Positions 8,607 to 15,861 of a stretch of DNA of 32,576 nt are shown piece by piece. The stretch's first letter is position 1; the number at the start of each line of letters is the position of its first letter. The stretch covers positions 1 to 32,576 of the forward strand of contig NZ_DASWSJ010000385.1 of assembly GCF_036402745.1 (NCBI RefSeq), given 5' to 3'. The notes under the pieces are model-generated. The model had not been told where the DNA came from. It was given only the letters and a program-made list of their open reading frames with translations, and ran no database searches. Source of the stretch: Actinophytocola sp036402745 (lineage in GTDB: Bacteria > Actinomycetota > Actinomycetes > Mycobacteriales > Pseudonocardiaceae). A program made the position numbers and the translations under genes.

Positions 8607-9553
8607 CGACGACAGCGGATCCGCGACCCCGGCCGAAGCGCCGGGGTCGCGGGTACGACAAGCGGGAGACGTTGGCGGCCTTCGGCTTCCTGTCCCCGTG
8701 GCTCTTCGGCTTCCTCGCGCTCACGGCCGGCCCGATGGTCATCAGCCTCTTCCTGTCGTTCACCGACTACGACGGGCTGCGCGAGACCGGCAACGTCGGC
8801 TGGCGCAACTACGAGCAGGTGCTGACCGACCCGAAGCTGCGGACCGCGCTGACCAACACGTTGATCTACGCGGTGCTGTCGGTGCCGGCCACGATGATCG
8901 TCTCGCTGTGGCTCGCGATGATGCTGTCCAAGGTCGGCCGCCGCTCGGCGGGGATCTTCCGCACGCTGTACTACCTGCCCGAGGTCACCCCCAAGGTGGC
9001 CATCGGCGTGCTGTTCCTGATGCTGTTCAACGGCCAGGTCGGGCTGGTGAACTCCGCGCTCGGGCTCGTCGGCATCGACGGTCCACAGTGGAGCACCGAT
9101 GGCCCGTGGGTGAAGCCAGGCCTGGCGTTGATGCACCTGTGGTCGGTCGGCGGCACGGTGATCATCTACCTGGCGGCGCTGAACAACGTGCCGCAGGAGC
9201 TCTACGAGGCCGCGGACATCGACGGGGCCTCGCCCTGGCAGCGGTTCCGCAACGTCACCCTCCCGATGATCAGCGGCGCGCTGTTCTTCACCCTGATCGT
9301 GCAGACCATCGACGCGTTCCAGTCCTTCGACGAGGCCTACACCGCCTTCTACGGCAGCGCGGCGTCGGCGAGCTACTCGAGCGACGCGGCGCTGTTCTAC
9401 GTGGTCTACCTGTTCCAGCAGGCGTTCCAGTTCCTCCACATGGGATACGCCTCGGCGATGGCCTGGCTGCTGTTCCTGGTGATCATGGTCGTCACGCTGG
9501 TCCAGGTCCGGCTCTCGCGGCGGTTCGTCTACTACGAGGGCGGCGAACGCTGA
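8603..9553 (+). CDS. ABC sugar transporter permease, MalF type
   Basis: 316-residue inner-membrane permease of the carbohydrate uptake transporter-1 family. It has a short basic cytoplasmic N-terminus, about six hydrophobic segments (first near 25-48) and the cytoplasmic EAA loop EAADIDGASPWQRFRNVTLP starting at residue 202, which docks to the ATPase. The GTG at 8603 overlaps the stop of the binding protein (GTGA), giving translational coupling. The stop of this gene overlaps the ATG of the next by one base. No ATPase gene is present in the cluster; in actinomycetes such importers commonly share a genome-wide MsiK-type ATPase, which is my inference here. Confidence 0.93.
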   Translation: MTTTADPRPRPKRRGRGYDKRETLAAFGFLSPWLFGFLALTAGPMVISLFLSFTDYDGLRETGNVGWRNYEQVLTDPKLRTALTNTLIYAVLSVPATMIVSLWLAMMLSKVGRRSAGIFRTLYYLPEVTPKVAIGVLFLMLFNGQVGLVNSALGLVGIDGPQWSTDGPWVKPGLALMHLWSVGGTVIIYLAALNNVPQELYEAADIDGASPWQRFRNVTLPMISGALFFTLIVQTIDAFQSFDEAYTAFYGSAASASYSSDAALFYVVYLFQQAFQFLHMGYASAMAWLLFLVIMVVTLVQVRLSRRFVYYEGGER

Positions 9554-10452
9554 TGGCCACGCCGACGCTCGCCCCGCCGGAGGACGTCCGGGCGGCCGGG
9601 TCCACCGCGCCGCCCGGCCGGCGGCGCCGCGGGTGGCGGCGGCTCCCGTTCTGGGCCGGGCTCACCGCGGCCTCGGTGCTGTTCCTGTACCCGTTCCTGT
9701 GGCTGCTCAGCGCGTCGCTCAAGCCGCGCTCCCAGGTGTTCGACAACGCGTTGTTCCCGCGGACCTTCGCGTGGGGCAACTTCGTCAGCATCTGGCAGGT
9801 CGCACCCGTGCTGACGTGGTTGTTCAACAGCGTCGTGGTGGCGCTCGCGGCCGCGGCCGCGGTGACCGTGTCCAGCGCCCTCGTCGCGTTCGGCTTCGCC
9901 TACTTCCGCTTCCCTGGCCGCAACGTGCTGTTCGGACTCGTGCTGGCGACGATGATGCTGCCGACCGCGGTCACCATGATCCCGGTCTACCTGATCTGGA
10001 ACACCGCGGGCCTCGCCACCACCCAGGTGCCGCTGTGGGCGGCCAACCTGTTCGGCAGCGCGTTCTACATCTTCCTGCTGCGCCAGTTCTTCCTCGGGCT
10101 GCCGCGGGACATGTTCGAGGCGGCCCGGATCGACGGCGCGAGCTACTGGACGCTGTTCTGGCGGATCGCGGTGCCGCTGTGCAGGCCCGCGCTGATCGTC
10201 ACGTTCGTGTTCGAGCTCAAGGCGAGCTGGTCGGACCTGCTCAAGCCGCTGATCTACCTGCGCGACCCGGAGCTGTTCACCATGCCGCGCGGGCTCAAGG
10301 CGATCTCCGACCAGTTCGGCCAGAGCGGCGAGCAGCAGTGGGAGATCGTGCTGGCCGGCAGCGTGCTCACGACCCTGCCGATGGTGCTCGTGTTCTTCCT
10401 GGCACAGCGCCATTTCGTCCACGGCATCGCGACGCAGGGGCGCAAGGGATGA
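9553..10452 (+). CDS. ABC sugar transporter permease, MalG type
   Basis: 299-residue permease partner of the preceding gene. It has a Pro/Arg-rich N-terminus of about 35 residues, then a first membrane helix (about 36-58) ending in the MalG-type sequence LLSASLKP, about six hydrophobic segments in all, and the EAA loop EAARIDGASYWTLFWRIAVPL beginning at residue 189. The C-terminus FVHGIATQGRKG is typical for MalG-like proteins. ATG 9553 overlaps the upstream TGA. The stop TGA (10450-10452) overlaps an ATG at 10449, a coupling junction that now leads only into a short kinase-like remnant. Position and family make it part of the LacI-controlled importer. Confidence 0.93.
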   Translation: MATPTLAPPEDVRAAGSTAPPGRRRRGWRRLPFWAGLTAASVLFLYPFLWLLSASLKPRSQVFDNALFPRTFAWGNFVSIWQVAPVLTWLFNSVVVALAAAAAVTVSSALVAFGFAYFRFPGRNVLFGLVLATMMLPTAVTMIPVYLIWNTAGLATTQVPLWAANLFGSAFYIFLLRQFFLGLPRDMFEAARIDGASYWTLFWRIAVPLCRPALIVTFVFELKASWSDLLKPLIYLRDPELFTMPRGLKAISDQFGQSGEQQWEIVLAGSVLTTLPMVLVFFLAQRHFVHGIATQGRKG

Positions 10453-10604
10453 CCGCTCGGGCCGTGCTGGCACTGGACCCCGGGCGGGCGTGCGGTCAGG
10501 GTGGAGCGCGCGGCCGTGGTCGCCCGGCGTCGCCTCGTGGGAGAGGGTCTCGGGTGACGAGCGCTCAGCGAGCAGGTCGACGCGTGGGCGGCGGGCGAGG
10601 GTAG
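10449..10604 (+). pseudogene. short remnant at a former gene position, possibly a sugar kinase N-terminus
   Basis: An ATGA junction at 10449 would couple a further gene to the permease, but the frame yields only 51 residues and ends at 10604. It begins MTARAVLALDPG, resembling the first strand and phosphate loop of FGGY or BadF-type kinases. Shifting one frame from about 10490 gives RAVRVERAAVVARRR, the expected next strand and turn of such a kinase. Another frame gives ALSEQVDAWAAGEG just before the mannosidase. This is what a mostly deleted and frameshifted kinase gene would leave. The assignment rests on very few residues and could be chance in GC-rich DNA; a short intergenic leader is the alternative. 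Confidence 0.35.
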
Positions 10605-10612
10605 GGAGCGAC

Positions 10613-13036
10613 ATGCCGGAGCAGCGGACGCTGCACATGATCGGGAACGCGCACATCGACCCGGTGTGGCTGTGGCAGTGGCCGGAGGGCTACCAGGAGG
10701 TGCGGGCCACCTTCGCCTCGGCCATCGACCGGATGGCCGAGTACCCCGAGTTCGTGTTCACCTGCGACTCGGTGCAGTACCTGGCCTGGGTCGAGGAGCA
10801 CGACCCGGACCTGTTCGACGCCATCGGCAAGCGGATCGCCGAGGGCCGCTGGCAGCTCGTGGGCGGCTGGTGGATCGAGCCGGACTGCAACCTGCCCAGC
10901 GGGGAGTCCTTCGTCCGGCAGGCCTTGTACGCCCAGCGCTACCTGCGGGAGAAGTTCGACGTCACGGTCACCGTGGGCTGCAACGTCGACCCCTTCGGGC
11001 ACAACGCCTCCCTGCCGCAGCTGCTGCGCAAGTCCGGAATGGACTCCTACGTCTTCATGCGCCCGGGCCCGCACGAGCTGACGCTGCCGGGGCCGTACTT
11101 CTGGTGGGAGTCGCCGGACGGCTCGCGGGTCCTGACCTACCGGATCCCGCACGAGTACGGCAGCTCCGGGCAGGATCTCGGCTACCAGGTGGACAAGTCG
11201 CTCGCACAGCTGCCGCCGGACGCGCCCGAGCTGATGGTGTTCTACGGCGTCGGCAACCACGGCGGCGGGCCGACCAAGGCGAACCTGGACAGCATCCGCA
11301 GGCTCGACGCGGCGGACGGGCTGCCGAGGCTGCGCTGCGGTTCGCCGCGGGACTACTTCGACCGCCTGGTCGCCGGCGGCGAGCGGATCCCGGTGCACGC
11401 GGGCGAGCTGCAGCACCACGCGGTCGGCTGCTACTCGGCGCACTCGGGGGTCAAGCGGTGGAACCGGCGGGCGGAGAACCTGCTCGCCCGCGCGGAGAAG
11501 TGGGCCGCGGTCGCGTGTGTGCTGGGCGAGGTGGCCTACCCGTACGCGCGGCTGGGCCAGGCGTGGCGGCAGGTGCTGTTCAACCAGTTCCACGACACCC
11601 TCGGCGGCGCCGCGATCGAGCCGGCCTACGAGGACAGCCGCGACCAGTACGGGCACGCCGGGTCGCTCGCGGGCGCGGCGTTCAACCGCGCGGTGCAGTC
11701 GCTGACCCGCCGGATCGACATCCCGGCCGAGCCGGACATGACCCCGCTGGTGGTGGTGAACCCGCACCCGTGGCGGCTCGTGGCCGACGTCGAGCTCGAG
11801 TTCGGCGGCTTCGCCGCGGCCGGTGCGCGGGTGGTCGACGACGGGGGCAACCCGGTCGCCGTGCAGCGCACCCGGTCGAAGGCGACGGTGAACGGCGGGC
11901 GCCGCAGGCTGGCCGTCGCCGCCGACGTGCCGCCGCTGGGTTACCGGGTGTACCGGATCTACCCGGCCGAGGAGGCCGGCGAGCCGGGTGTTCGCGCGAC
12001 GGACACGGTGCTGGAGAACGACTTCGTCGCGATCGAGCTGGACCCGGCCACCGGCTGGGTACGCCGCCTGCGGGCCAAGGTGTCCGATGTGGACGTTGCG
12101 GGCCCGGGCCCGCACGCGGTCGTGATCGACGACGCCTCGGACACGTGGGGGCACCGGGTGCGGGCCTACGACAAGGTCGCCGGGGTGTTCGCCGTGCGGT
12201 CGGTCCGGCTGGTGGAGAGCGGGCCGGTGCGGGCGGTGCTGCGGGTGGTCAGCGAGTACGGCGCGTCCACGCTCACCGAGGAGTACGTGCTCGGCGCGCG
12301 CGACCGGCACGTCGAGGTGCGGGTGACGCTGGACTGGCACGAGAGGCAGAAGCTGCTCAAGCTCCGGTTCCCGACCGCGCTCACCGACACGGACGCCACG
12401 TTCGAGATCCCCTACGGCCACCTCACCCGGCCCGCCGACGGCAGCGAGGAGACCGCGCAGGCGTGGGTCGACGTGTCCGGCGCGCTGCCCGGCGGCCGGC
12501 GGGCCGGGCTCGCGGTGCTCAACGACGGCAAGTACGGCCACGACGTGCTCGGCGGTGACATCGGGATCACCGCGGCTCGCAGCCCGGTCTACGCCTGGCA
12601 CGAGCCGAAGGAGCTGGACCCGGACGAGCTCTACAGCTACCAGGACCAGGGCCGGCAGGAGTTCACGGTGCGGCTGGTGCCGCACGCGGGGGACTGGCGC
12701 GACGCGCGGGTGGTGCGGCTCGCGGCCGAGCTGAACCAGCCGGCCTTCCCGCTGCTCGAGTCCTATCACGACGGTGACCTGCCGCAGGCCCGGTCGTTCA
12801 TGTCGGTCGACGGCGACGCGGTGCTGCCGGCGGTGCTGAAGATGGCCGAGGACGGCGACGACGCGATGATCGTGCGGGCCTACGAGACCACCGGCAAGGC
12901 GAGCGAGGCGACGATCGAGGTGCTCGGCCGGACGGTGACCGCGAGCTTCGGTCCGGCCGAGATCAAGACGTTCAAGGTGCCGCGCGACCCGGAGACACCG
13001 GTCGAGGAGACCGACCTGATCGAGTGGCCGGCGTGA
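10613..13036 (+). CDS. alpha-mannosidase, glycoside hydrolase family 38
   Basis: 807-residue GH38 enzyme, a zinc-dependent retaining alpha-mannosidase. GNAHIDPVWLW (11-21) provides metal ligands His14 and Asp16. CNVDPFGHN (123-131) contains Asp126, the nucleophile and metal ligand in this family. FNQFHDTLGG (about 323-332) supplies the last metal ligand His327. The C-terminal half (about 400-807) is the family's beta-sandwich region (Glyco_hydro_38C-like). The ATG at 10613 follows AGGGAG at 10602-10607. No signal peptide is present, so it should hydrolyse imported oligosaccharide. It is the last full gene of the plus-strand sugar operon, behind the permeases and the kinase-like scar. Bacterial GH38 enzymes act on alpha-mannosides or mannosylglycerate; which applies here is not evident. 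Confidence 0.93.
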   Translation: MPEQRTLHMIGNAHIDPVWLWQWPEGYQEVRATFASAIDRMAEYPEFVFTCDSVQYLAWVEEHDPDLFDAIGKRIAEGRWQLVGGWWIEPDCNLPSGESFVRQALYAQRYLREKFDVTVTVGCNVDPFGHNASLPQLLRKSGMDSYVFMRPGPHELTLPGPYFWWESPDGSRVLTYRIPHEYGSSGQDLGYQVDKSLAQLPPDAPELMVFYGVGNHGGGPTKANLDSIRRLDAADGLPRLRCGSPRDYFDRLVAGGERIPVHAGELQHHAVGCYSAHSGVKRWNRRAENLLARAEKWAAVACVLGEVAYPYARLGQAWRQVLFNQFHDTLGGAAIEPAYEDSRDQYGHAGSLAGAAFNRAVQSLTRRIDIPAEPDMTPLVVVNPHPWRLVADVELEFGGFAAAGARVVDDGGNPVAVQRTRSKATVNGGRRRLAVAADVPPLGYRVYRIYPAEEAGEPGVRATDTVLENDFVAIELDPATGWVRRLRAKVSDVDVAGPGPHAVVIDDASDTWGHRVRAYDKVAGVFAVRSVRLVESGPVRAVLRVVSEYGASTLTEEYVLGARDRHVEVRVTLDWHERQKLLKLRFPTALTDTDATFEIPYGHLTRPADGSEETAQAWVDVSGALPGGRRAGLAVLNDGKYGHDVLGGDIGITAARSPVYAWHEPKELDPDELYSYQDQGRQEFTVRLVPHAGDWRDARVVRLAAELNQPAFPLLESYHDGDLPQARSFMSVDGDAVLPAVLKMAEDGDDAMIVRAYETTGKASEATIEVLGRTVTASFGPAEIKTFKVPRDPETPVEETDLIEWPA

Positions 13037-13164
13037 CGCCGCCCTTCGCCGTCACCGTCCTTTCCGGACAGCCGGGCTGCCTGACGGTCGTCCCCGCGGT
13101 CACCGCCCTGCCCGGCGGGCGGTTCGCGGTCCGGCTCGACGGCACCTGTGTCGCGGACGTCTAG
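13033..13164 (+). CDS. small ORF coupled to the mannosidase gene, unrecognised
   Basis: 43-residue ORF starting at a GTG that overlaps the mannosidase stop (GTGA). It reads like a beta-rich N-terminus (AVTVLSGQPG, LTVVPAV, GRFAVRLDG) and stops at TAG 13162-13164, which overlaps the TAG of the convergent LacI gene. Third codon positions are almost all G/C, so it has coding character. I do not recognise it. Because it keeps the operon's coupling style but is very short, it may be the 5' stub of a gene whose remainder was lost when the LacI unit came to lie beside it; a genuine small protein is the alternative. It contains a GTCC-N5-GGAC palindrome at 13057-13069. Confidence 0.35.
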   Translation: MTPPFAVTVLSGQPGCLTVVPAVTALPGGRFAVRLDGTCVADV

Positions 13165-14186
13165 GCCGGCGCGCGGGTCGAGCCGCGGCGGACGAAGGAG
13201 GGTTCCAGCCACACGGTGCGCGGCTCGCCGGTCAGCTCGCCGGTGAGCCGGGCCAGCATGAGCTCCGCGGCCGTCGCGCCCAGGCGCACCACGGGCTGGC
13301 TCACCGCGCTGACCGCGGGCTCCACCATCGTCATCCACGGCTGGTCGTCGAACGCCACCAGCGAGATGTCCCGCGGCACCCGCAGCTTGCGCCGTTGCAG
13401 CTCCTGCCACACTCCCTCGGCCATCAGGTTGTTCGCCGCGAAGATCGCAGTCACGTCGGGGTGCCGGTCGAGCAGCGCCGCGGTCGCCGCCGCCGCGTTG
13501 CCGCCGCCGAAACCCACCCGCGCGACGAGGTCGCCGTCGTAGCGGACCTTGCCGTCCCGCAGGGCCTTGCGGTACCCGTCGAGCCGGCCGACGCCGGTGG
13601 TCCACTCCAGCTCGTCGACGAGGAAGCCGATCCTGCGGTGGCCGAGCCCGAGCAGGTGCCGGGTGCCCTCCATGGCGCCGAGCTCGGAGTCCACGAGCAC
13701 CGCGTCGCATTGGCTCTCGGCCATCTGCCGGTCGACCTCGACCACCCGGACACCCTGCTCGGTCAGCAGCGCCCCGGCGGCGGCCGAGAGCGGGGTGATG
13801 ATCGTGCCCGGCACCCGCATGGCCAGCAGGGTGCGCACGCCGGCGAGCTCGCGGTCGGTGTCGCCGTCGTCGTTGACCAGGACCATCTGGTAGCCGGCCG
13901 CGCCGAGGGTCTGCTCGATGCCCGCGGCGAGGTCGGCGTAGAACTGGTTGCGCAGGTCGGAGATCAGCACGCCCACGAGCCGCGAGGTGCGGCGCTTGAG
14001 GCTGCGCGCGATGTCGTCGGGCACGTAGCCGAGCCGCTCGGCGGCGGCGAGCACCCGGGTCTTGACGTTGGCCGCCGCGTAGCCGTGCCCGGTGAGCGCC
14101 CGTGAGGCGGTGGACGGCGAGACACCCGCCGCCTTGGCGACGTCGCCGATGGTCGTGCGCCGCGGCGTGCCGCTGGTCGCCGTCAC
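13161..14186 (-). CDS. LacI-family transcriptional repressor
   Basis: 341-residue regulator. The N-terminal helix-turn-helix TTIGDVAKAAGVSPSTASRAL (11-31) and the hinge helix DDIARSLKRRTS (57-68) are textbook LacI/GalR. A periplasmic-binding-protein-like effector domain follows, starting VGVLISDLRNQFY (71-83) and including ISLVAFDDQPWM and the ligand-lobe helices. The GTG start at 14186 overlaps the stop of the aldolase ORF (4-base overlap), so both are expressed from the promoter at 15344-15400, making the repressor autoregulated if the operator there is its site. The TAG stop overlaps the convergent 43-codon ORF. The matching 18-base palindromes near 3627, 7180-7213 and 15364 are the natural targets. 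The effector is probably a sugar or sugar phosphate of this pathway. Confidence 0.93.
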   Translation of the reverse strand: MTATSGTPRRTTIGDVAKAAGVSPSTASRALTGHGYAAANVKTRVLAAAERLGYVPDDIARSLKRRTSRLVGVLISDLRNQFYADLAAGIEQTLGAAGYQMVLVNDDGDTDRELAGVRTLLAMRVPGTIITPLSAAAGALLTEQGVRVVEVDRQMAESQCDAVLVDSELGAMEGTRHLLGLGHRRIGFLVDELEWTTGVGRLDGYRKALRDGKVRYDGDLVARVGFGGGNAAAATAALLDRHPDVTAIFAANNLMAEGVWQELQRRKLRVPRDISLVAFDDQPWMTMVEPAVSAVSQPVVRLGATAAELMLARLTGELTGEPRTVWLEPSFVRRGSTRAPA

Positions 14187-15343
14187 GCCGCGGCCTCCCG
14201 CCAGGGCCGCGCGGTGCTGTCGACGACGTCGCCGAGCCTGCGGAGCCGGTCGACCGACCGCGTGCGCAGCAGCGACGCCGGGTCGGCCAGCGTGTCGCTC
14301 CAGATCGCCCGCCCGGCAAGGAATCCCGACGCGCCGGCCCGGCACGCCACCGTCACGGCGGCGGGGAAGTCCGCGACCGACACGCCCTGGGACAGCACCA
14401 CCCAGGGGACCGGCACGGCCGCGGTGACCTGCTCGCAGAGCCGGCCGACCTCGACGGGGTCGCCGTGGCCGTGCCGGGGCACCTGCGCCTTGTAGAGCGA
14501 CGGGCGCAGCGCGCCCAGTTCGGTGGCCGCCTCCAGCAGCAGGCTGTCGAAGTCGTCGTCGGGACCCGGCCGGGCCACCCCTTCGAGGATGGACACCAGG
14601 CCCGCGTCGGCGCAGCGGCGCACGAACTCCGCCGCCATGGCGAGCCGCGCGTCCCGGCTGCCGTCGCGGCGCCAGAGCACGAGCAGCTTCAACGCGGCGG
14701 CGCCCCGGTCCCGCGCGTTCGCCGGGTGCACGCCGTCGTCGATGCGGGTGGTCTCGACCGGCCCGCCGCCCGGCGGGTGGACCAGCGAGTCCGCGGCGAG
14801 GATGAGGCCGCAGGTCCGCGGCAGCAGCCGCTCGTCGACCACCCGGTCGAAGCCGAACGTCCGGTCGATGAGGAAGCCGCTGGCGTGCGGCCCGAGCGCG
14901 CCGGCGACCGCGACCTTGAAGGCCACCAGGTCGGCGTCGGGCACCGGTCCCGAGGTGTGCTCGGCCAGCATCGTGCGGAGGCTCTCCCGCTGGTCCATCG
15001 CAACCATGGCCAGGCCGCCGGCGGGCCGGGACAGGTGGGCCAGGTCGGTCACTGCGGCCTCCTGAGCGCGGGACAGGAAGTCCCGGTAGCTGGGTTCGTA
15101 CTGTTCGGCAAGGACATCGTCGCGGGGCAGGACCGCGCTACGCGGGGGCGGGGCCGGCCGGCCGATCGCCCGCCCGGCGAGCCGGCGCGCGTCCCCCTCG
15201 GCGCGGCGGTCGCCGCCGCCCGCCGGCGCGACCCGCCGCCGCGCGAGGACCTCGCCGTCGAGCGTGTACCCGCCGACCTCGCAGGTGGTGGTCCCGACAT
15301 CGGCACCGGCGAGCCCCCGCGGGCCGTCGCCTCGAGCCGTCAC
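14183..15343 (-). CDS. YihT/LacD-like class I ketose-1-phosphate aldolase with an N-terminal kinase-derived extension
   Basis: The 386-residue ORF has its aldolase domain in the last 289 residues. It closely follows the pattern of sulfofructose-1-phosphate aldolase YihT: GGLAMVAMDQRES, ALKLLVLWR, LVSILEG, SLYKAQ, WVVLSQGV and AGASGFLAGRAIW. The Schiff-base lysine corresponds to Lys285 (Lys188 counted from an internal start). Such enzymes split a ketose 1-phosphate (or tagatose 1,6-bisphosphate in LacD) to DHAP plus an aldehyde. A GTG at 15052 preceded by AGGAGG at 15058-15063 would give a 289-residue protein, the normal family length, so this internal start may be the real one. The first 97 codons look like the ends of a deleted sugar kinase and are listed separately. 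It is co-transcribed with the LacI gene. The substrate (sulfo-sugar or other) cannot be decided by eye. Confidence 0.85.
   Translation of the reverse strand: MTARGDGPRGLAGADVGTTTCEVGGYTLDGEVLARRRVAPAGGGDRRAEGDARRLAGRAIGRPAPPPRSAVLPRDDVLAEQYEPSYRDFLSRAQEAAVTDLAHLSRPAGGLAMVAMDQRESLRTMLAEHTSGPVPDADLVAFKVAVAGALGPHASGFLIDRTFGFDRVVDERLLPRTCGLILAADSLVHPPGGGPVETTRIDDGVHPANARDRGAAALKLLVLWRRDGSRDARLAMAAEFVRRCADAGLVSILEGVARPGPDDDFDSLLLEAATELGALRPSLYKAQVPRHGHGDPVEVGRLCEQVTAAVPVPWVVLSQGVSVADFPAAVTVACRAGASGFLAGRAIWSDTLADPASLLRTRSVDRLRRLGDVVDSTARPWREAAA
15053..15343 (-). pseudogene. internally deleted FGGY-type sugar kinase, fused in frame to the aldolase
   Basis: Codons 1-97 of the aldolase ORF. GTG 15343 has AAGGGA a few bases upstream and lies 21 bases from the operator. 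Residues 10-44 (LAGADVGTTTCEVGGYTLDGE...) match the FGGY kinase opening, with the phosphate-binding DVGTT and the following beta-hairpin. A low-complexity Arg/Ala/Pro stretch follows, then LAEQYEPSYRDFLSRAQEA, which resembles the last helix of FGGY kinases just before their stop. The roughly 400 residues expected between are absent. Seen: the DVGTT motif, the short length and the intact frame into the aldolase. Inferred: internal deletion of a kinase gene that preceded the aldolase. No ATP-dependent activity is expected from it. Confidence 0.5.
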
Positions 15344-15363
15344 CCCGCCGTCCCTTCGCCCCC

Positions 15364-15381
15364 GTGTGGCAACGTTGCCAC
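15364..15381. promoter_or_regulatory. perfect LacI-family operator palindrome
   Basis: TGTGGCAACGTTGCCACA is an uninterrupted 18-base palindrome centred on CG, the architecture typical of LacI/GalR operators. It lies 20 bases upstream of the kinase/aldolase-LacI unit on the minus strand. The same sequence, partly diverged, precedes the hydrolase gene (3627) and the ABC transporter gene (7180-7213). Its placement close to the start codon suits promoter occlusion by the repressor. Confidence 0.85.
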
Positions 15382-15406
15382 ATCCCCATCCTCGCGACTC
15401 GCGGCG

Positions 15407-15435
15407 GGGCGGGTCAAGCGGCAGGGCGGGTCAAG
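15407..15435 (+). repeat. 12-base direct repeat GGGCGGGTCAAG, two copies
   Basis: Copies at 15407-15418 and 15424-15435 have a 17-base period and continue with CGG and TGG respectively. They lie between the LacI operator and the SDR remnant. A short tandem duplication or part of a promoter region are both possible; there is no further evidence for a function. Confidence 0.5.
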
Positions 15436-15457
15436 TGGTCGTCAGGTCGGTCGCCGC

Positions 15458-15679
15458 GCGGTCTGTCCGGGGCTCGTGGACACCCGCGCGTCCCGGCCGT
15501 GGTTCGACGACGTCAGCCAGGCGCAGACCCCGGCGCAGGCCGCGCGCCACGTCGTCGACCTGGTCCTGGCCGACCACGTCGACCCGGCGACCTACGGCGA
15601 GCTCGTCCGCTTCGGCAAGGTGGTTCCCTGGCCCGGCGGACGGCCCGACCACGACCAGGACCGCCTGCTCACCGCCTAG
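15458..15679 (+). pseudogene. 3' remnant of a short-chain dehydrogenase/reductase gene
   Basis: The frame reads AVCPGLVDTRASRPWFDD and then about 50 further residues to a TAG at 15677-15679, including PATYGELVRFGKVVPW. AVCPGLVDT is the segment that follows the catalytic YxxxK in SDR enzymes, and a C-terminus of the YGELVxFxKxxPW type is familiar from actinobacterial SDR carbonyl reductases. The cofactor-binding TGxxxGxG and the YxxxK region are missing; upstream lies the LacI operator region. A GTG at 15476 could start a 67-residue ORF but no ribosome-binding site is seen. Codon use is fully actinobacterial, so the loss of the 5' part looks recent. Its stop overlaps that of the convergent NRPS remnant. 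Confidence 0.65.
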
Positions 15680-15861
15680 CCGGCGCGGGCCTGCTCGGGG
15701 ACGGCCAGGGCGGCGGCGAACAGGCCACCCAGCACCTTCTCGCCCGGGCCTGCGGCCAGCGCCGGTCCCGGCGGCGTAGTCGGGGCGGGCAGTGCCGCGC
15801 GGTCGAGCTTTCCGTTGGCGGTCAACGGAAAGCGGTCGAGCACGACGACCGCCGCCGGCCC
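15676..15861 (-). pseudogene. 3' remnant of an NRPS adenylation domain with start of a carrier-protein domain
   Basis: About 61 codons read VVVLDRFPLTANGKLDRAALPAP, which is the A10 core motif (NGKxDRxxLP) that closes NRPS adenylation domains. PGEKVLGGLFAAALAVP follows, matching the first helix of a peptidyl carrier domain, before a TAG. The carrier serine motif (LGGxS) and all earlier adenylation motifs are absent. The frame loses homology abruptly near 15861, where a T-rich tract (CCCTTTTTCG) begins. From there to the next gene at 16109 I see no coding sequence. The open frame continuing to the right is not NRPS-like. This is a decayed or deletion-truncated fragment, not a functional gene. 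Confidence 0.75.

Noticed and set aside
10565..12769. 734-codon minus-strand frame opposite the alpha-mannosidase
   Set aside because: Low-complexity His/Arg/Val/Asp-rich shadow of the GH38 gene, which carries all catalytic motifs.
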